From Dactylis glomerata (lineage: Eukaryota > Streptophyta > Magnoliopsida > Poales > Poaceae), in assembly GCA_007115705.1 (NCBI GenBank), contig QXEO01000548.1:9188383-9252382 (forward strand): DNA of 64,000 bases, read 5' to 3'. The stretch's first letter is position 1, and each line of letters opens with the position of its first letter. Positions 36,512-48,145 of this stretch are shown one piece after another. The position numbers were made by a program, and so were the translations under genes. The notes under the pieces are model-generated. The model was not told the origin of the DNA. It was given only the letters and a program-made list of their open reading frames with translations, and searched no databases.

Positions 36512-37071
36512 ATGGCTGATGCAGATGGGACCCGCCTGAACCTCGGCTTCCCAACGGCATCGCGGGGTCGCGGCCGCCCTCGTGGCAGCAAGAATAAGAC
36601 AGCACCAGCTGCTGTAGGATCTTCGTCGTCCGTTCCAATGAAGCAGCGGCCGGGAGTAAGAATAAACCAAAGGTGCCTCGCGCTATCCCAGGTCCAAGCG
36701 CACCTCCTGGTAATACTTCTCCTTCTCAGCCGAGGATATATTCCTTTTTCTGTATTGCCGGCGCGCAGTGTCGTGAAATTCAACGGCTGCCGCTAAAGTT
36801 CACCAAGTTCATGGATGGGCGGGAGTTGCATGAAGCAATTCTTCGTGAACATTCTGGGGGAGGAACTCCCTACGAGGTGGAAGTCTGGTATGATGGCGCT
36901 GGCGAACAGTACTTCAAGGGCGGCTGGTCACAGTTTGTGGATGATCACGACATCTAGGGAGGTTTCTTCATGTCCTTCGACTTTCATATGGGCACATCAA
37001 AGTTTGACGTGAAGATCTTCAACGGTACTCAATGCCAGAAGGAGTACGAGGCTGAAGTACACTTCCACTAG
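36512..37071 (+). pseudogene. Antisense AT-hook plus B3-domain protein gene inside element G
   Basis: Start ATG at 36512 in a good context (CCCCATGG): MADADGTRLNLGFPTASRG, then an AT-hook, RGRGRPRGSKNK (residues about 18-29). A frame change near 36630-36640 moves to a second frame with another basic stretch (GSKNKPKVPRA), then a B3-type fold: RIYSFFCIAG, LPLKFTKFMDGRELHEAI, EVEVWYDGAGEQYFKGGWSQ, FVDDHDI, in-frame TAG (36955-36957), then GGFFMSFDFHMGTSKFDVKI and a stop at 37069-37071. The FF, LP-KFTKF, GGW--FV-DH and F-G-SKFDVKIF pattern is what B3 (REM-like) DNA-binding domains show. Total about 187 codons. It lies antisense and convergent to pol, whose stop is at 37457-37455. Extra antisense ORFs between pol and the 3' LTR are known in Tat-lineage elements (maize Grande, from memory). 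It would be a nuclear DNA-binding protein; its role is unknown. Confidence 0.5.
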
Positions 37072-37123
37072 AGTCTCCTTATGTAATCTCCTTTTCGAGT
37101 TGCCTTGTTGTCGTGCTAGCTGT

Positions 37124-37129
37124 AATAAA
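37124..37129 (+). terminator. Poly(A) signal of the antisense gene
   Basis: AATAAA 53 bases after the stop, plus strand, in TGTAATAAATAATCG. Confidence 0.5.
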
Positions 37130-40100
37130 TAATCGTATTTGGTTTTATGCTTTGTATTTAATAGACCATGGGAACAAATCGTTGTTCCGAGGTATGCTAT
37201 ATATATTATCGGGTTCCTTTGAACCAATTATATCGTTTGAAGAATATCGGGTTGTTTCACAACCTAGTAGTATGTCTTTAAAGATCTCCATATTGTATTG
37301 AACTTTCTTTCGTATGACCCGAGGGTTGAAGCCCCCGAGTGGAAAAGTAAAATATTTGTACAATTTGTCGAGTTAACCCAAGGAACCCGACCTGTGGCCT
37401 CATGTTCTGGGTTCAGAGGGTCAACTCGAAGTTACTGATGTCACTACATTTCTCCTATGCGTAAAAACGCCGTAGCTGCTCCGCATTCCACGGGTTGCTT
37501 TCATCTTTTCCCGTTTTCTTGTCTTGTAGTCGATAAGCTCCTCTTGGTATTACTTCTGTGATGATGTAAGGTCCCACCAAAGGGGACTCTAACTTGCCGT
37601 GGCTATCCTACTTGAGTCGTAAGACTAAATCTCCCACCACAAAGGATCGCGGACGAACTCGACTACTGTGGTAGTTCCGCAGGCTCTGTTGATACTGCAT
37701 GGCTCTTTCCAGTGCTTTATCTCTTGCTTCATCCAGTGCATCGACGTCGTTTTGTAACGCTTCTGTTGAGGTTACTTCGTCGTATGCCGTCACTCTTGGA
37801 GCTTCATGTGTAATCTCGACTGGAAGCACGGCTTCTGCGCCGTGGACCAGAAAAAAGGGAGTTTCTTGAGTAGCTGCGTTAGGCGTAGTTCTTAGACTCC
37901 AAAGAACGGAAGGAAGTTCGTCTACCCAAGCGCTCTTGGCTTTCTTGAGAGGTGCTAAGAGCCTCTTTTTTATTCCGCTGCATATTAGGCCATTGGCTTT
38001 TTCGACTTGCCCGTTTGTCTTCGGGTGTGCTACGGATGCAAACTTGAGTTTGATTCCCAAACCTTCACAGTAATTCTTGAATTCCTTTGAAGTGAAGTTT
38101 GTCCCGTTGTCCGTGATGATGTTGTATGGTATGCCGAAGCGAAACACTATTGACTTAATGAAATTGATTGCTGCTGTCGAATCTTGAGTTGTTACCGGGG
38201 CCGCTTCCACCCACTTGGTAAATTTGTCGACTGCCACTAGCATGTAGACATGCCCTCCTGGCCAGGATTTGTGCAACTTCCCTACCATATCGAGGCCCCA
38301 CTGTGCAAAGGGCCAAGACAATGGTATTGGCTGTAACTTTGCTGCTGGCGCGTGTGGTCGAGACGCGAATCTTTGACATGCTTCACACTTTCAAACTATA
38401 TCTTTCGCGTCTTTGATGGCTGTTAGCCAATAGAATCCTGCTCGAAACGCTTTTGCCGCGATTGCCCTGCTGCTAGAATGATGGCCACATACTCCGGCGT
38501 GTATATCTTTTAATATTACTTGTCCTTGAGGCGTTACGCAACGCTGCAGGACGCCAGTTATGCTCTTTTTGTATAATTTCCTCTGTAACATGACAAATGC
38601 CTTCGATCGTCGAGTTATTCTTTTGGCTTCCACTGCATCTTCTGGTAACTTTTTATTTATCATGTATGCGAGATATGGCTACATCCAAGTTTCTTATATC
38701 ATCATGACTTCTTCGGGTTCTGGTGTACTCTCATCATTTTTCGCACCAGCCCCCGAACCTACTGTAGTAGTCGAACTTTTGACGCTTTTTATCGATCTTT
38801 CCACTATTTCTTCCCAGAAGACTCCAGATGGCACGGGCAGGCACTGTGACCCGATATTTGCCAGATTGTCGGCTTCTTCATTGTTGTTTCTGCTGACATG
38901 CGAGACTTTGCACCCATCGAATGTTCCTTCGAGATAGTGATATAAGTTCTTGTAGGCCATCATGTTGTCATTGATTGTGTCGCATCTGTTCATAACTTGT
39001 TGGACGACGAGGTTTGAATCTCTGAATATTTTTAGTCGAGTTGCTCCACACGCCTTGGCCATCTTCATTCCATGCAGTAAAGCCTCATATTCTGCTTCAT
39101 TATTAGAGGCCTGCGAAAAACTCATCCTTAAAACGTACTTTAGTTTGTCGTCGTGTGGTGATATCAAGACTAGTCATGCGCCTACGCCTTGGATTCTTTT
39201 AGAACCGTCGAAGTACATTGTCTAGACACTCGATAAATCTGGCGGTCCCGTGCTCTGTAACTCCAACCACTCTGCTGTGAAATCTGACAAGATTTGCGAC
39301 TTGATTGCCTTTCTTTTTTCATACGTGATGTCCATGGGAGATAATTCGATTCCCCATAAAGAGACACGTCCTGTTGCTGAAGGATTGTTCAATATGTTCA
39401 ATAGTGGTGCTTGATTGACCACTATGATTGGGTGCACCACAAAGTACTGTCGCAATTTTTGTGCTGTTGTAAAGACACTATATGCGAGTTTTTGATAGTG
39501 CAGATACCTCTGTTTTGTCGGAGAAAGTACTTCACTGATGAAATATACCAGTCTCTGGACGCCGTGGTCTTTTCCTTCTTCACTTCTTTTGACTACTAAT
39601 ACTGTACTCACCACCTGATGGGTTGCGACGATGTAGAGTAGTAGTGGCTCTTTTTCTTTTGGTGCGACCAGCACTGGTGGCGTGGAAAGCACTTTTTTCA
39701 GCTGCGCGAAAGCTGCATCTGCTTCTTCTGTCCATTCAAATTTATCATCTGATTTCTTCATGAGTGCATAGAAAGGGAGTGCTTTCTCTCCTAATCGAGC
39801 AACAAAACGACTTAGTGTCGCGACGCGTCCTGCGAGTTTCTATACGTCGTGTAGTTTCGTGGGTTTCCCCATTGTTAAATTTGCTTGGATCTTCTCTGGG
39901 TTCGCCTCTATTCCTCGTGCTGATACCAGGAACCCTAAGAGTTGTCCTGCCGATACGCTGAAGGAACACTTTGTTGGGTTAAGCTTAAGCTTGTACCTGT
40001 TTAGGTTGTCGAAGGTTTCTGCCAAGTCGCTGATTAGGGATTCCTCCTTTCTTGTGGTAATGACTACATCATTGATATAGACTTGGATGTTGCGCCCTAT

Positions 40101-40348
40101 TTGGTTCCCAAGGCAGTTTTGCATCATCCGTTGATAAGTTGCTCCTGCGTTTTTTAGGCCGAAAGGCATCACTTGATAACAAAACACCCCATATGGCGTA
40201 ATGAAAGCTGTCTTTTCTTCGTCTTCTTTCTTCAACTTGATCTGGTTGTAACCAGAATATGCGTCCAGAAAGGAAAGCCTTGCGCATCCCGCTGTTGAAT
40301 CAATTATCTGATCAATGCGGGGTAGAGGGAAGGGATCCATTGGACAGT

Positions 40349-41784
40349 TGATACGTCTCAAACGTATCTATAATTTTTTATGCTCCATGCTTGTTTTTAC
40401 ACCATTTGCCTTGTGTTTCGTTACACTTCGTGGCGTTTTTATGCGATTTCCGGAACTAACCTATTGACAAGATGCCACAGTGTCAGTTCCATGTTTTCTA
40501 CTATTTTTGTGTTTCAGAAAAGCTACACAGGAAATATTCTCGGAATTGGACGAAACAAGTTCCAGAAGTCTTATTTTCCCCGGAAGCTTCCAGAGAACCG
40601 AAGAGGAGGCGGAGTGGGGCCACGAGGGCCCCACACACTAGGGCGACGCGGCCCAGGCCCTGGCCGCGCCCCCTATGTGTGAGGAGGCCCTGGAAGCCCC
40701 CTGACGACGCCCCTTCGCCTATATAAAGCCTCGGGACGGAAAACCCTAGGAGGGTCGGCAATTTTCCAGAAAGAGTTCCGCAGCTCCACCGCCGCCGTCG
40801 ACAAATTTTGGGGGACAGAAGTCTCTGTTCTGGCACCCTGCCGGGACGGGGAAGTGCCCCCGGAGCCATCTCCATCGGTCTCCATCGCCGTCTCTGCCAT
40901 CTCCATCGACCTCACCGCCATGTCCATCAACCTTGCTGTCTCCTATGATGAGGAGGGAGTAGTTCTCCCCCGGGGCTGAGGGCTCTACCGATAGCTATGT
41001 GGTTCACCTTTCTCTCCCATGATGTGATCTTTATGTGATCGTGAGCTTTGTATCTAGTTGAATTGGTAGATGTTATTATTCAGATATTATGCTACTCCTA
41101 TGCTTTATTATTGTACTCTCCGGAGATACCTCGTATCATGGTGTAAAGGTGACTAGTGTGTGCATCATGTGTATCTTTTTGGTTAATGTCTCTATGAATT
41201 GTTGGTGTTTGTTGGAACCATCTAGTGCGTTCACGGTGATAGTGTGGGACAATCTAGTTTGGGTACATACGGACTTTGAGGAGTGCTTCGTAGCCCTACA
41301 CATGATTAGTGTATGTTTTCCATTGGAGAATTGTTTTGAGTTGCATATTGATGATAGCATCTATTGGTTCAATTATGTTATATTTGTTGGGAGTGTGTCC
41401 ACTAGTGAAAGTATGATCCCTAGGCCTTGTTTCCAAGCTTTGCACACCGTTTACTTGCTGTTTTATTACTTGTTTGCTTGCTGCCATTTTTTATTCCAGA
41501 TTGCATTTACTACTTATAATCATCTATACCACTTGTATTTCACTATCTCTTCGCCGAACTAGTGCACCTATACATCTGACAAGTGTATTGGGTGTGTTGG
41601 GGACACAAGAGACTTTCTGTATCGTAATTGCAGGGTTGCTTGAGAGGGATAGCTTTGACCTCTTCCTCCCTGAGTTCGATAATCCTTGGGTGATCCACTT
41701 AAGGGAAACTTGCTGCTGCTCTACAAACCTCTGCACTTGGAGGCCCAACACTGTCTACAAGAACAGACGCGTGCGTAGACATCA
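40349..41784 (+). repeat. 5' LTR of P2
   Basis: 1436 bp, TGATACGTC...GTAGACATCA. TATATAAA at 40720-40727. The long open frame 41474-41935 is LTR and leader sequence. Confidence 0.5.
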
Positions 41785-41794
41785 AGCTCTTTTC

Positions 41795-41812
41795 TGGCGC
41801 CGTTGCCGAGGA
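41795..41812 (+). promoter_or_regulatory. Primer-binding site of P2 (tRNA-Asp type)
   Basis: TGGCGCCGTTGCCGAGGA, one mismatch (G to A) to the complement of the tRNA-Asp 3' end, 10 bases after the LTR. Confidence 0.5.
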
Positions 41813-41924
41813 GGTAAGGTAAAAGGTACTCGCATCCTCCTGTGTGAGTGCTCAGAGTTATTTCCTTTAGATTCTGCAATTATATCTTTTTGTTTCTTGT
41901 TTTTATTTTCACTAGTTAGGCTTA

Positions 41925-44231
41925 ATGGAAAATAAAGAGTTCTTTAGTCTTTTTCCTGAGTTTAGATTTGATGAGAAAATTGAAAATCCTTTGGAGCTTA
42001 TTTCGCATAGCAATGTTATTAGTACGAATGCTTTGAATACCGTTAATGCTAATGCTATAGAAAAGTCTAAGCTTGGGGAAGCTGGTTTTGTTAAGCATGA
42101 TATTTTTAGTCCCCCAGCTTTAGTGGAGAAAGTTTGCTCTGATGATATTTTATCTCTCATATGTGATGTTTTTAATGATGCTTGTGCTCCTCATCCTTTT
42201 AAAATACCTATGAAGATTGTCGAACGTGTTATGAATAACCGCTATTCAGGAGATGGAACAGTCCCTCCGGGTGATCATTTACTCTTTATACAAGAATTAT
42301 GCGAGTTGTTCAAGTGTGCAAGTATTTCATCAAGCCAAGTTAAGAGGAAGCTATTCTCTTATTCACTGAAGGGCAGAGCCGAGGAATGGTATCGGCTGCT
42401 CCAAGATGGTCCATCTATTGAGTGGGAGGAAATTGACCTCTCTTTTATTCCAAGTTTTATCCTCCAAGTGAAATTCATAAAGATCGTAATCGGATATATA
42501 ACTTTTGGCCTCATGAGGGAGAAAGCATTGCCCAAGCGTGGGGAATATTGAAGTTACTAATGCATAAATGTCCTATTCATGATCTTCCCCATAATATTGT
42601 TATTAATAATTTTTATGCAAGGCTTTCAGGATATTACAAGGACTATCTAGATGCATGCTTTGATGGGTCTTTCACAAGCAAGGATGTCGACACCAAGTGG
42701 GGTCTGCTTGAAACAATTCAAAACAATATTGAAGGTTGGGATAGCGACAAAGGTAAAGGATCAGGTATGAATTATGAGTTTGATTGCATTAAGTCTTTCC
42801 CTGAAACTGCTAATTTTCAAGAGCTTAGTGCTAAATATGGTCTTGATCCTCAAATTATGGTTGATTGCTTTAAAGCCTTTGCTTCCCATATGAATGTTCC
42901 TAAAGGAAATGGGGACGTGTATCATGAACCTTTTAAGGACACTTGCATAGAAAATGATATTGTTGTTGATGATTCCAATAAACATGATCAAACTTCTATA
43001 AGTCCTATTTCTTATAAGCATGTTAATTTTTGTGGAGTACATAGACCTTGTGAACAGAGTTACAACAAGGAAGATTATTGTGTCCACCATGCAAATGAAG
43101 AAACCCGAATGTGGTACAAGAATATAGGCGAGATCGGTAAAAAGGTTTGTAAGCTTTATCCTTTTCTTTGTAAACATTGCGATGACATAGGTCATTTTAA
43201 TTTCCAATGCTCAAGCCCTAATAGTTACTCTTCTAGTACCTTAAGTTTGTATTGTGATGACAAGATTACTCTCAATCAGCATGATGAGCTCACTTTGTTC
43301 TTGGCGTGTGAAGAGATATCTAGAAAGATTGCTTTGATAGATATGAATGATGTTGATATTAATAGCACCCTTCGTGGTTGTCGTCTCTATTGTGCTAAAG
43401 ATTGCCTTGCAAATACTTACATACAAAATCTTATAAAACTTGATATTTTGCCAGGCTATGACAGGACTGATAGATGTTTTTATCTTATTAATAGAGAGGA
43501 GGAATCCTCCAAAGTTTCTTCTGTTGTTTCTGTCAGCAAACCAGATTATGTGGAGAAGATGCCCTTCAAGTCTCTCCCTCCTAAAGGAGAGAGTAAGAAG
43601 AGTATGAAGAAGAAGAAGAGGAGTAAGAGGCGAGAGGACACGGTATCTTTCCTTAAGCGTTATGATCCTGCTGTAGATTATGATACTTCTGATTGGGATG
43701 ATGTTCCTATGCCTGTTACCTATGTTAGTGATCATGATTGGGAAAAAGCACTCTACTTTTGATATTGAAAATCTTTTTGGTACCAATTCTAAGGTTAATA
43801 ATTGTTGTACCATTAGTGCTATCCATGTTCCTTCTTATGATGATATGTTTGATGAATATGCTTTGCGACATAGTAGTTCTCTAGCTTGCGATGATACTAA
43901 ACCTCTAGTTTATGATGGTTATGATGATGGGTATAATATTTTCAGTTCACCTACTTTTGAGGAGAAAATTAGTTATGATTACAATATGCCTCCTATTTTT
44001 GATGATTATGGTGATGAGAATAATTATTCTGTTGAATCTGCTCCTACTACAATTGTTCATGTGGGTAGTATTAATCCTTTTATGCATGTGGCTCATGATA
44101 GGGATGCTTTATGTGATAGTTATATTGTTAGTTCTATTCATGATGCTGCTGAAAGTTACTATGAGAGAGGGAAACATGGTTTGATGGATCTCAACAATAT
44201 TGAGTTCCCCTCTTTATGTTGCAATTCTTGA
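41925..44231 (+). pseudogene. gag-type polyprotein of P2, two frameshifts
   Basis: Starts MENKEFFSLFPEFRFDEK. Retrotrans_gag core at about residues 110-250 (GDHLLFIQELCELFKCASIS, QVKRKLFSYSLKGRAEEWYR), then after a 1-base loss near 42434 the frame continues (HEGESIAQAWGILKLLMHKC, ARLSGYYKDYLDACFDGSF). A CCHC zinc knuckle CKHCDDIGHFNFQC (C-x2-C-x4-H-x4-C, about 43171-43212) binds RNA in gag proteins. A Lys-rich stretch follows (SMKKKKRSKRRED). A 1-base gain in the A run near 43744 shifts frame again; the C-terminal part is acidic and Asp/Tyr-rich (YNMPPIFDDYGDENN) and ends near 44229. No pol follows. P1 lacks both indels, so they arose in P2. The full frame would be about 770 codons. The function of the C-terminal part is unknown. 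Confidence 0.5.
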
Positions 44232-47200
44232 AGTTGTACTTGTTTTGCCTTCCTATGCTTTTTGCTTTGCGCTTTCATGACTTGTCTCTTTACAAGACTA
44301 TTTTTCATAGGAAGTGGTTTAGATTTAAATGTCTTTCACATTTGCTTTTTGATGCTCTCTATTGCTTTAAGTTCTTATATGGCGCCTTTGCCTCAAGCTC
44401 TTATATGATGCCCACATGAGCATCTTTGCAAATTACTGCGCCTAGCTCAAAGACGTTAAAGAAAAGCACTCTTGGGAGATAACCCATTGTTTTATTTTCA
44501 GTAATTTTTTTTATTTGATTCTTGGAAGTTATTACTACTGTAATGACCTCTCCTTATCCTTTTTATTTCGTTTTTGTGCCAAGATAAGCCTCTAATTTGA
44601 GCGAGGTAAGATTTGGGGATGTTGCTGTCCTGAAACAGTTTTCGGTGCTACACCGTAAAAATTCGTGAAAATTCTCTGTATATCGGTTGGACCTGCGATT
44701 TCTTGTGCATATGCCCCAGGTTATATCCAAACTTTCCTTAGTTGAACACTTTTTGATTTGAGCAACAGAAAACCCTCTAAAAAATCGACCTTTGTCAGCT
44801 GTTCTGTTTTGACAGATTTCTGCCAATATTTGTGTTTGCCGCTCGATCGCTTTCTTTTTGAGTTATTTTGATCATGGAACTTTTGGGGAAGTTGCTACAG
44901 TATTATATACTTTATATGTGGTGGTTTTGAGTTGAAACCTGAAGCAAAAAGGGTTGATTCATTACTATGCTTACACTAATGTTGCTAATAGATTTGTGTT
45001 TAGTTTTGTATGAAGGAAGTTTTCAAGTGTAGGGATTGGAGAATGATGAGATGAGATGAAGAATGGACAAAAGCTCAAGCTTGGTGATGCCCATGCATCA
45101 CCCCAATAAATATCCAAGAAGTACAAGCGTCAAAGCTTGGGGATGCCCCCGAGGCACCCCTTCTTCATCGGCAAAAATCAGGTCACCTTTCAAGACACTA
45201 TATTTTTATTGCTTCATGCACTATGCGTTTTTCTTGGAGCGTTTTTACTTTTGCTTTTAGTTTTCTTTTGTTTTGTTTTATTTAATAAATGGTTAGATCA
45301 CATCATGTTTCTGTTGGAGGAGATGAACTCGCTTTTCATTTGCCAAGAACACTCTAGTTTTCACTCTTATCGTTCAATAAGTGTTCTCTTTTTCTGCTAC
45401 TGCGTTAAGCTTACATTTTTCGCCTTGATTTCTGCTCAGATCTTGTTTTATCTTTGCATCAAGGTGTATTTGGACCTCTGGTATATGTTGGTTTTCCTCA
45501 AAAGAGTTTCCTCAAAAAGGTTTTAATGGTGTTGGAAAAGAGAAAAAGTTTCATGCAAAAAAGTGGTACAAGAAGGAGCTTGTGTAGACTGCGGCTAGAC
45601 TTTTGCATGTCATGCTTGATGTCTTTTTGATAGTATGCTTAGTGGTTTTGCTATAGCATGACTTGTCTCAAATAACTGAGATTGCTTAATGAGCCTTTGA
45701 AAAAATCATGCGTTGTTTAAATTATTTGGAAGCATTATTTTGGTTTTCTCCTTGATGCTTTATTTGGGTTGACTTGGCGCATGCTCACACATGTTAGACT
45801 CATAAAAGTCGCCAATAGCCTCTATGATTATTTAGTTTTTGACTTTTGATGCCATCTTATGCTTCTTTTAATGTCGCTTTATCGCTTTGCATGATTATGG
45901 CCATTATTGCTCTCTTAGTTGGTCGCTCCCAGTCTTTTGCTAGCCCTCGCCTTGTACTGAGTATGAGCTCTACTCGTGCATCCAAGTCCTAAAAACCAAG
46001 TTTTCCAAAGTGTCCACCATACATACCTATTAGCAATTTGCTATTCCAAGTAAATTTGACTTGCTTTTATCTTCTCTTCAAATTAAACTCTTACCAGTGT
46101 TATGCGAAAATTGGTTAGTAAAGCTCTCGCGAACCGGAAGGCACACTTTACTTTTTCTTGTTCTTAAAAAATTTGACATTGTGGTCTCTTATGTTGAGTT
46201 GTTATGCTTGCAAGTTGTAAGTTGGAGACTAGCCCAACCATGCTGTCATGGGGCAAGCTTTCAATATTGCACTTCTTATCTGAGTTGATATCGTGATCTT
46301 TTGTTTATGGATGTCCACGGTGTGAAATGAATTGAGAATCTTGCGGGGATCATGGAGTTTGTATATGTGTTAGGGAAACGCCTGGGCCGCCAATCTAAGC
46401 CATGCATAATTCATGGTGGAAATTTGCAGCATACCCATAGTGGACATTCGACGACGCATCTCAAAATAAAAAGCTAAACAAATGGCAAATAAAAGAGATG
46501 TCGAGGTGTTCATTGTCTGCTTGTCCTGTCACTTTGATGTGGGCTTGTTCCATGTCATCGGGCACGGAGGTACCCCGTTGGCGGTTCTCGATGATACATA
46601 TATACTTACAATGACAAGAGCCTTGTTTGGGACTCTAAGTAAAGTAGCATGAGGTTTGGGTACTCGTATTCACGGGACACGAGGTTTTCGACTTATGATT
46701 TGTCAAGCATATGCATCATAATTGTTCTCGTATTAACTTTAACCATTCAAGATGCTTATGATGGGGGCAATGAGAGCTCAAAGCCGGTAAGTACCATAAT
46801 TTTTGAAGGTCTATAAAACTTGCAAACACTGCTTCCCTCCGCGAAGGGCCTTTCTTTTACTTTTATGTTGAGTCACCACCTTCTATCTTTATGCACCATT
46901 AAGAGAGCATAGTTGTCATTCTTAGTATAATGTGCATTGTCCCAAAGTTTTCATTGATTGATTCATATTGTTGGTTTCACTTGTTCTCAAATTATTTGTA
47001 TCTAGTTGCCCTCTTAAACTTGAAGGTGTCCTATGCATTTATGTTTTGCTCTCCATGAAGGACAAGCTGAAAACCATTTGTATGTTTTTCCTTATGATTT
47101 GAACACACGTTTGACTTTCATTGTTTCATTTTTCATGATCTTTTGTTTGCGTTCATTTTCATGTTATAACATGGTTGCTAAGTTTCTATTATCAAGATTA

Positions 47201-47353
47201 TGTCTTTCATGCCCATGTTTTAAGTTTTTTTATCCCAGCTCACAACGCTTACATATATGATCAAGATTGTGTAGGTGCATGTCACCTCAAAAATTATTTC
47301 TTTTGTTATCACTTACCTACTCGAGGACGAGCATGAGTTAAGCTTGGGGATGC
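44232..47353 (+). other. Non-coding 3' internal region of P2
   Basis: About 3.1 kb, no supported gene, homologous to 59400-62535 (P1) and inverted 21431-24504 (M). It ends with the polypurine tract AAGCTTGGGGATGC (47340-47353) directly before the 3' LTR. Many small frames here are chance. Confidence 0.5.
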
Positions 47354-48145
47354 TGATATGTCTCAAACGTATCTATAATTTTTGATGTTCCATGCTTGTT
47401 TTTACACCATTTGCGATTTCTGGAACTAACCTATTGACAAGATGCCACAGTGCCAGTTCCCTGTTTTCTACTGTTTTTGTGTTTCAGAAAAGCTACATAG
47501 GAAATATTCTCGAAATTGGACGAAACAAGTTCCAGAAGTCTTATTTTCCCCGGAAGCTTCCAGAGAACCGAAGAGGAGGCGGAGTGGGGCCACGAGGGCC
47601 CCACACACTAGGGCGGCGCGGCCCAGGCCCTGGCCGCACCCCCTATGTGTGAGGAGGCCCTGGCAGCCCCCTGACGATGCCCCTTTGCCTATATAAAGCC
47701 TCAGGACGGAAAACCCTAGGAGGGTCGGCAATTTTCCAGAAAGAGTTCCGCAGCTCCGCCGCCGCCGTCGACAAATTTCGGGGGATAGAAGTCTCTGTTC
47801 CGGCACCCTGCCGAGACGGGGAAGTGCCCCCAAAGCCATCTCCATCGGTCTCCATCACCATCTCCGCCGTCTCCATCGACCTCACCGCCATCTCCATCAA
47901 CCTTGCTGTCTCCTATGATGAGGAGGGAGTAGTTCTCCCCCGGGGCTGAGGGCTCTACCGGTAGCTATGTGGTTCACCTCTCTCTCCCATGATGTGATCT
48001 TTATGTGATCGTGAGCTTTGTATCTAGTTGAATTGGTAGATGTTATTATTCAGATATTATGCTACTCCTATGCTTTATTATTGTACTCTCCGGAGATACC
48101 TCGTATCATGGTGTAAAGGTGACTAGTGTGTGCATCATGTGTATC

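Noticed and set aside
36441..36783. Minus-strand frames of 62-101 codons opposite the antisense gene
   Set aside because: Shadows of the plus-strand AT-hook/B3 gene, with no motif of their own.
43912..44184. Met/Leu/Ile-rich 90-codon frame resembling a membrane protein
   Set aside because: Alternate frame of the Asp/Tyr-rich gag tail (GAT repeats read as ATG/ATT), not a separate gene.
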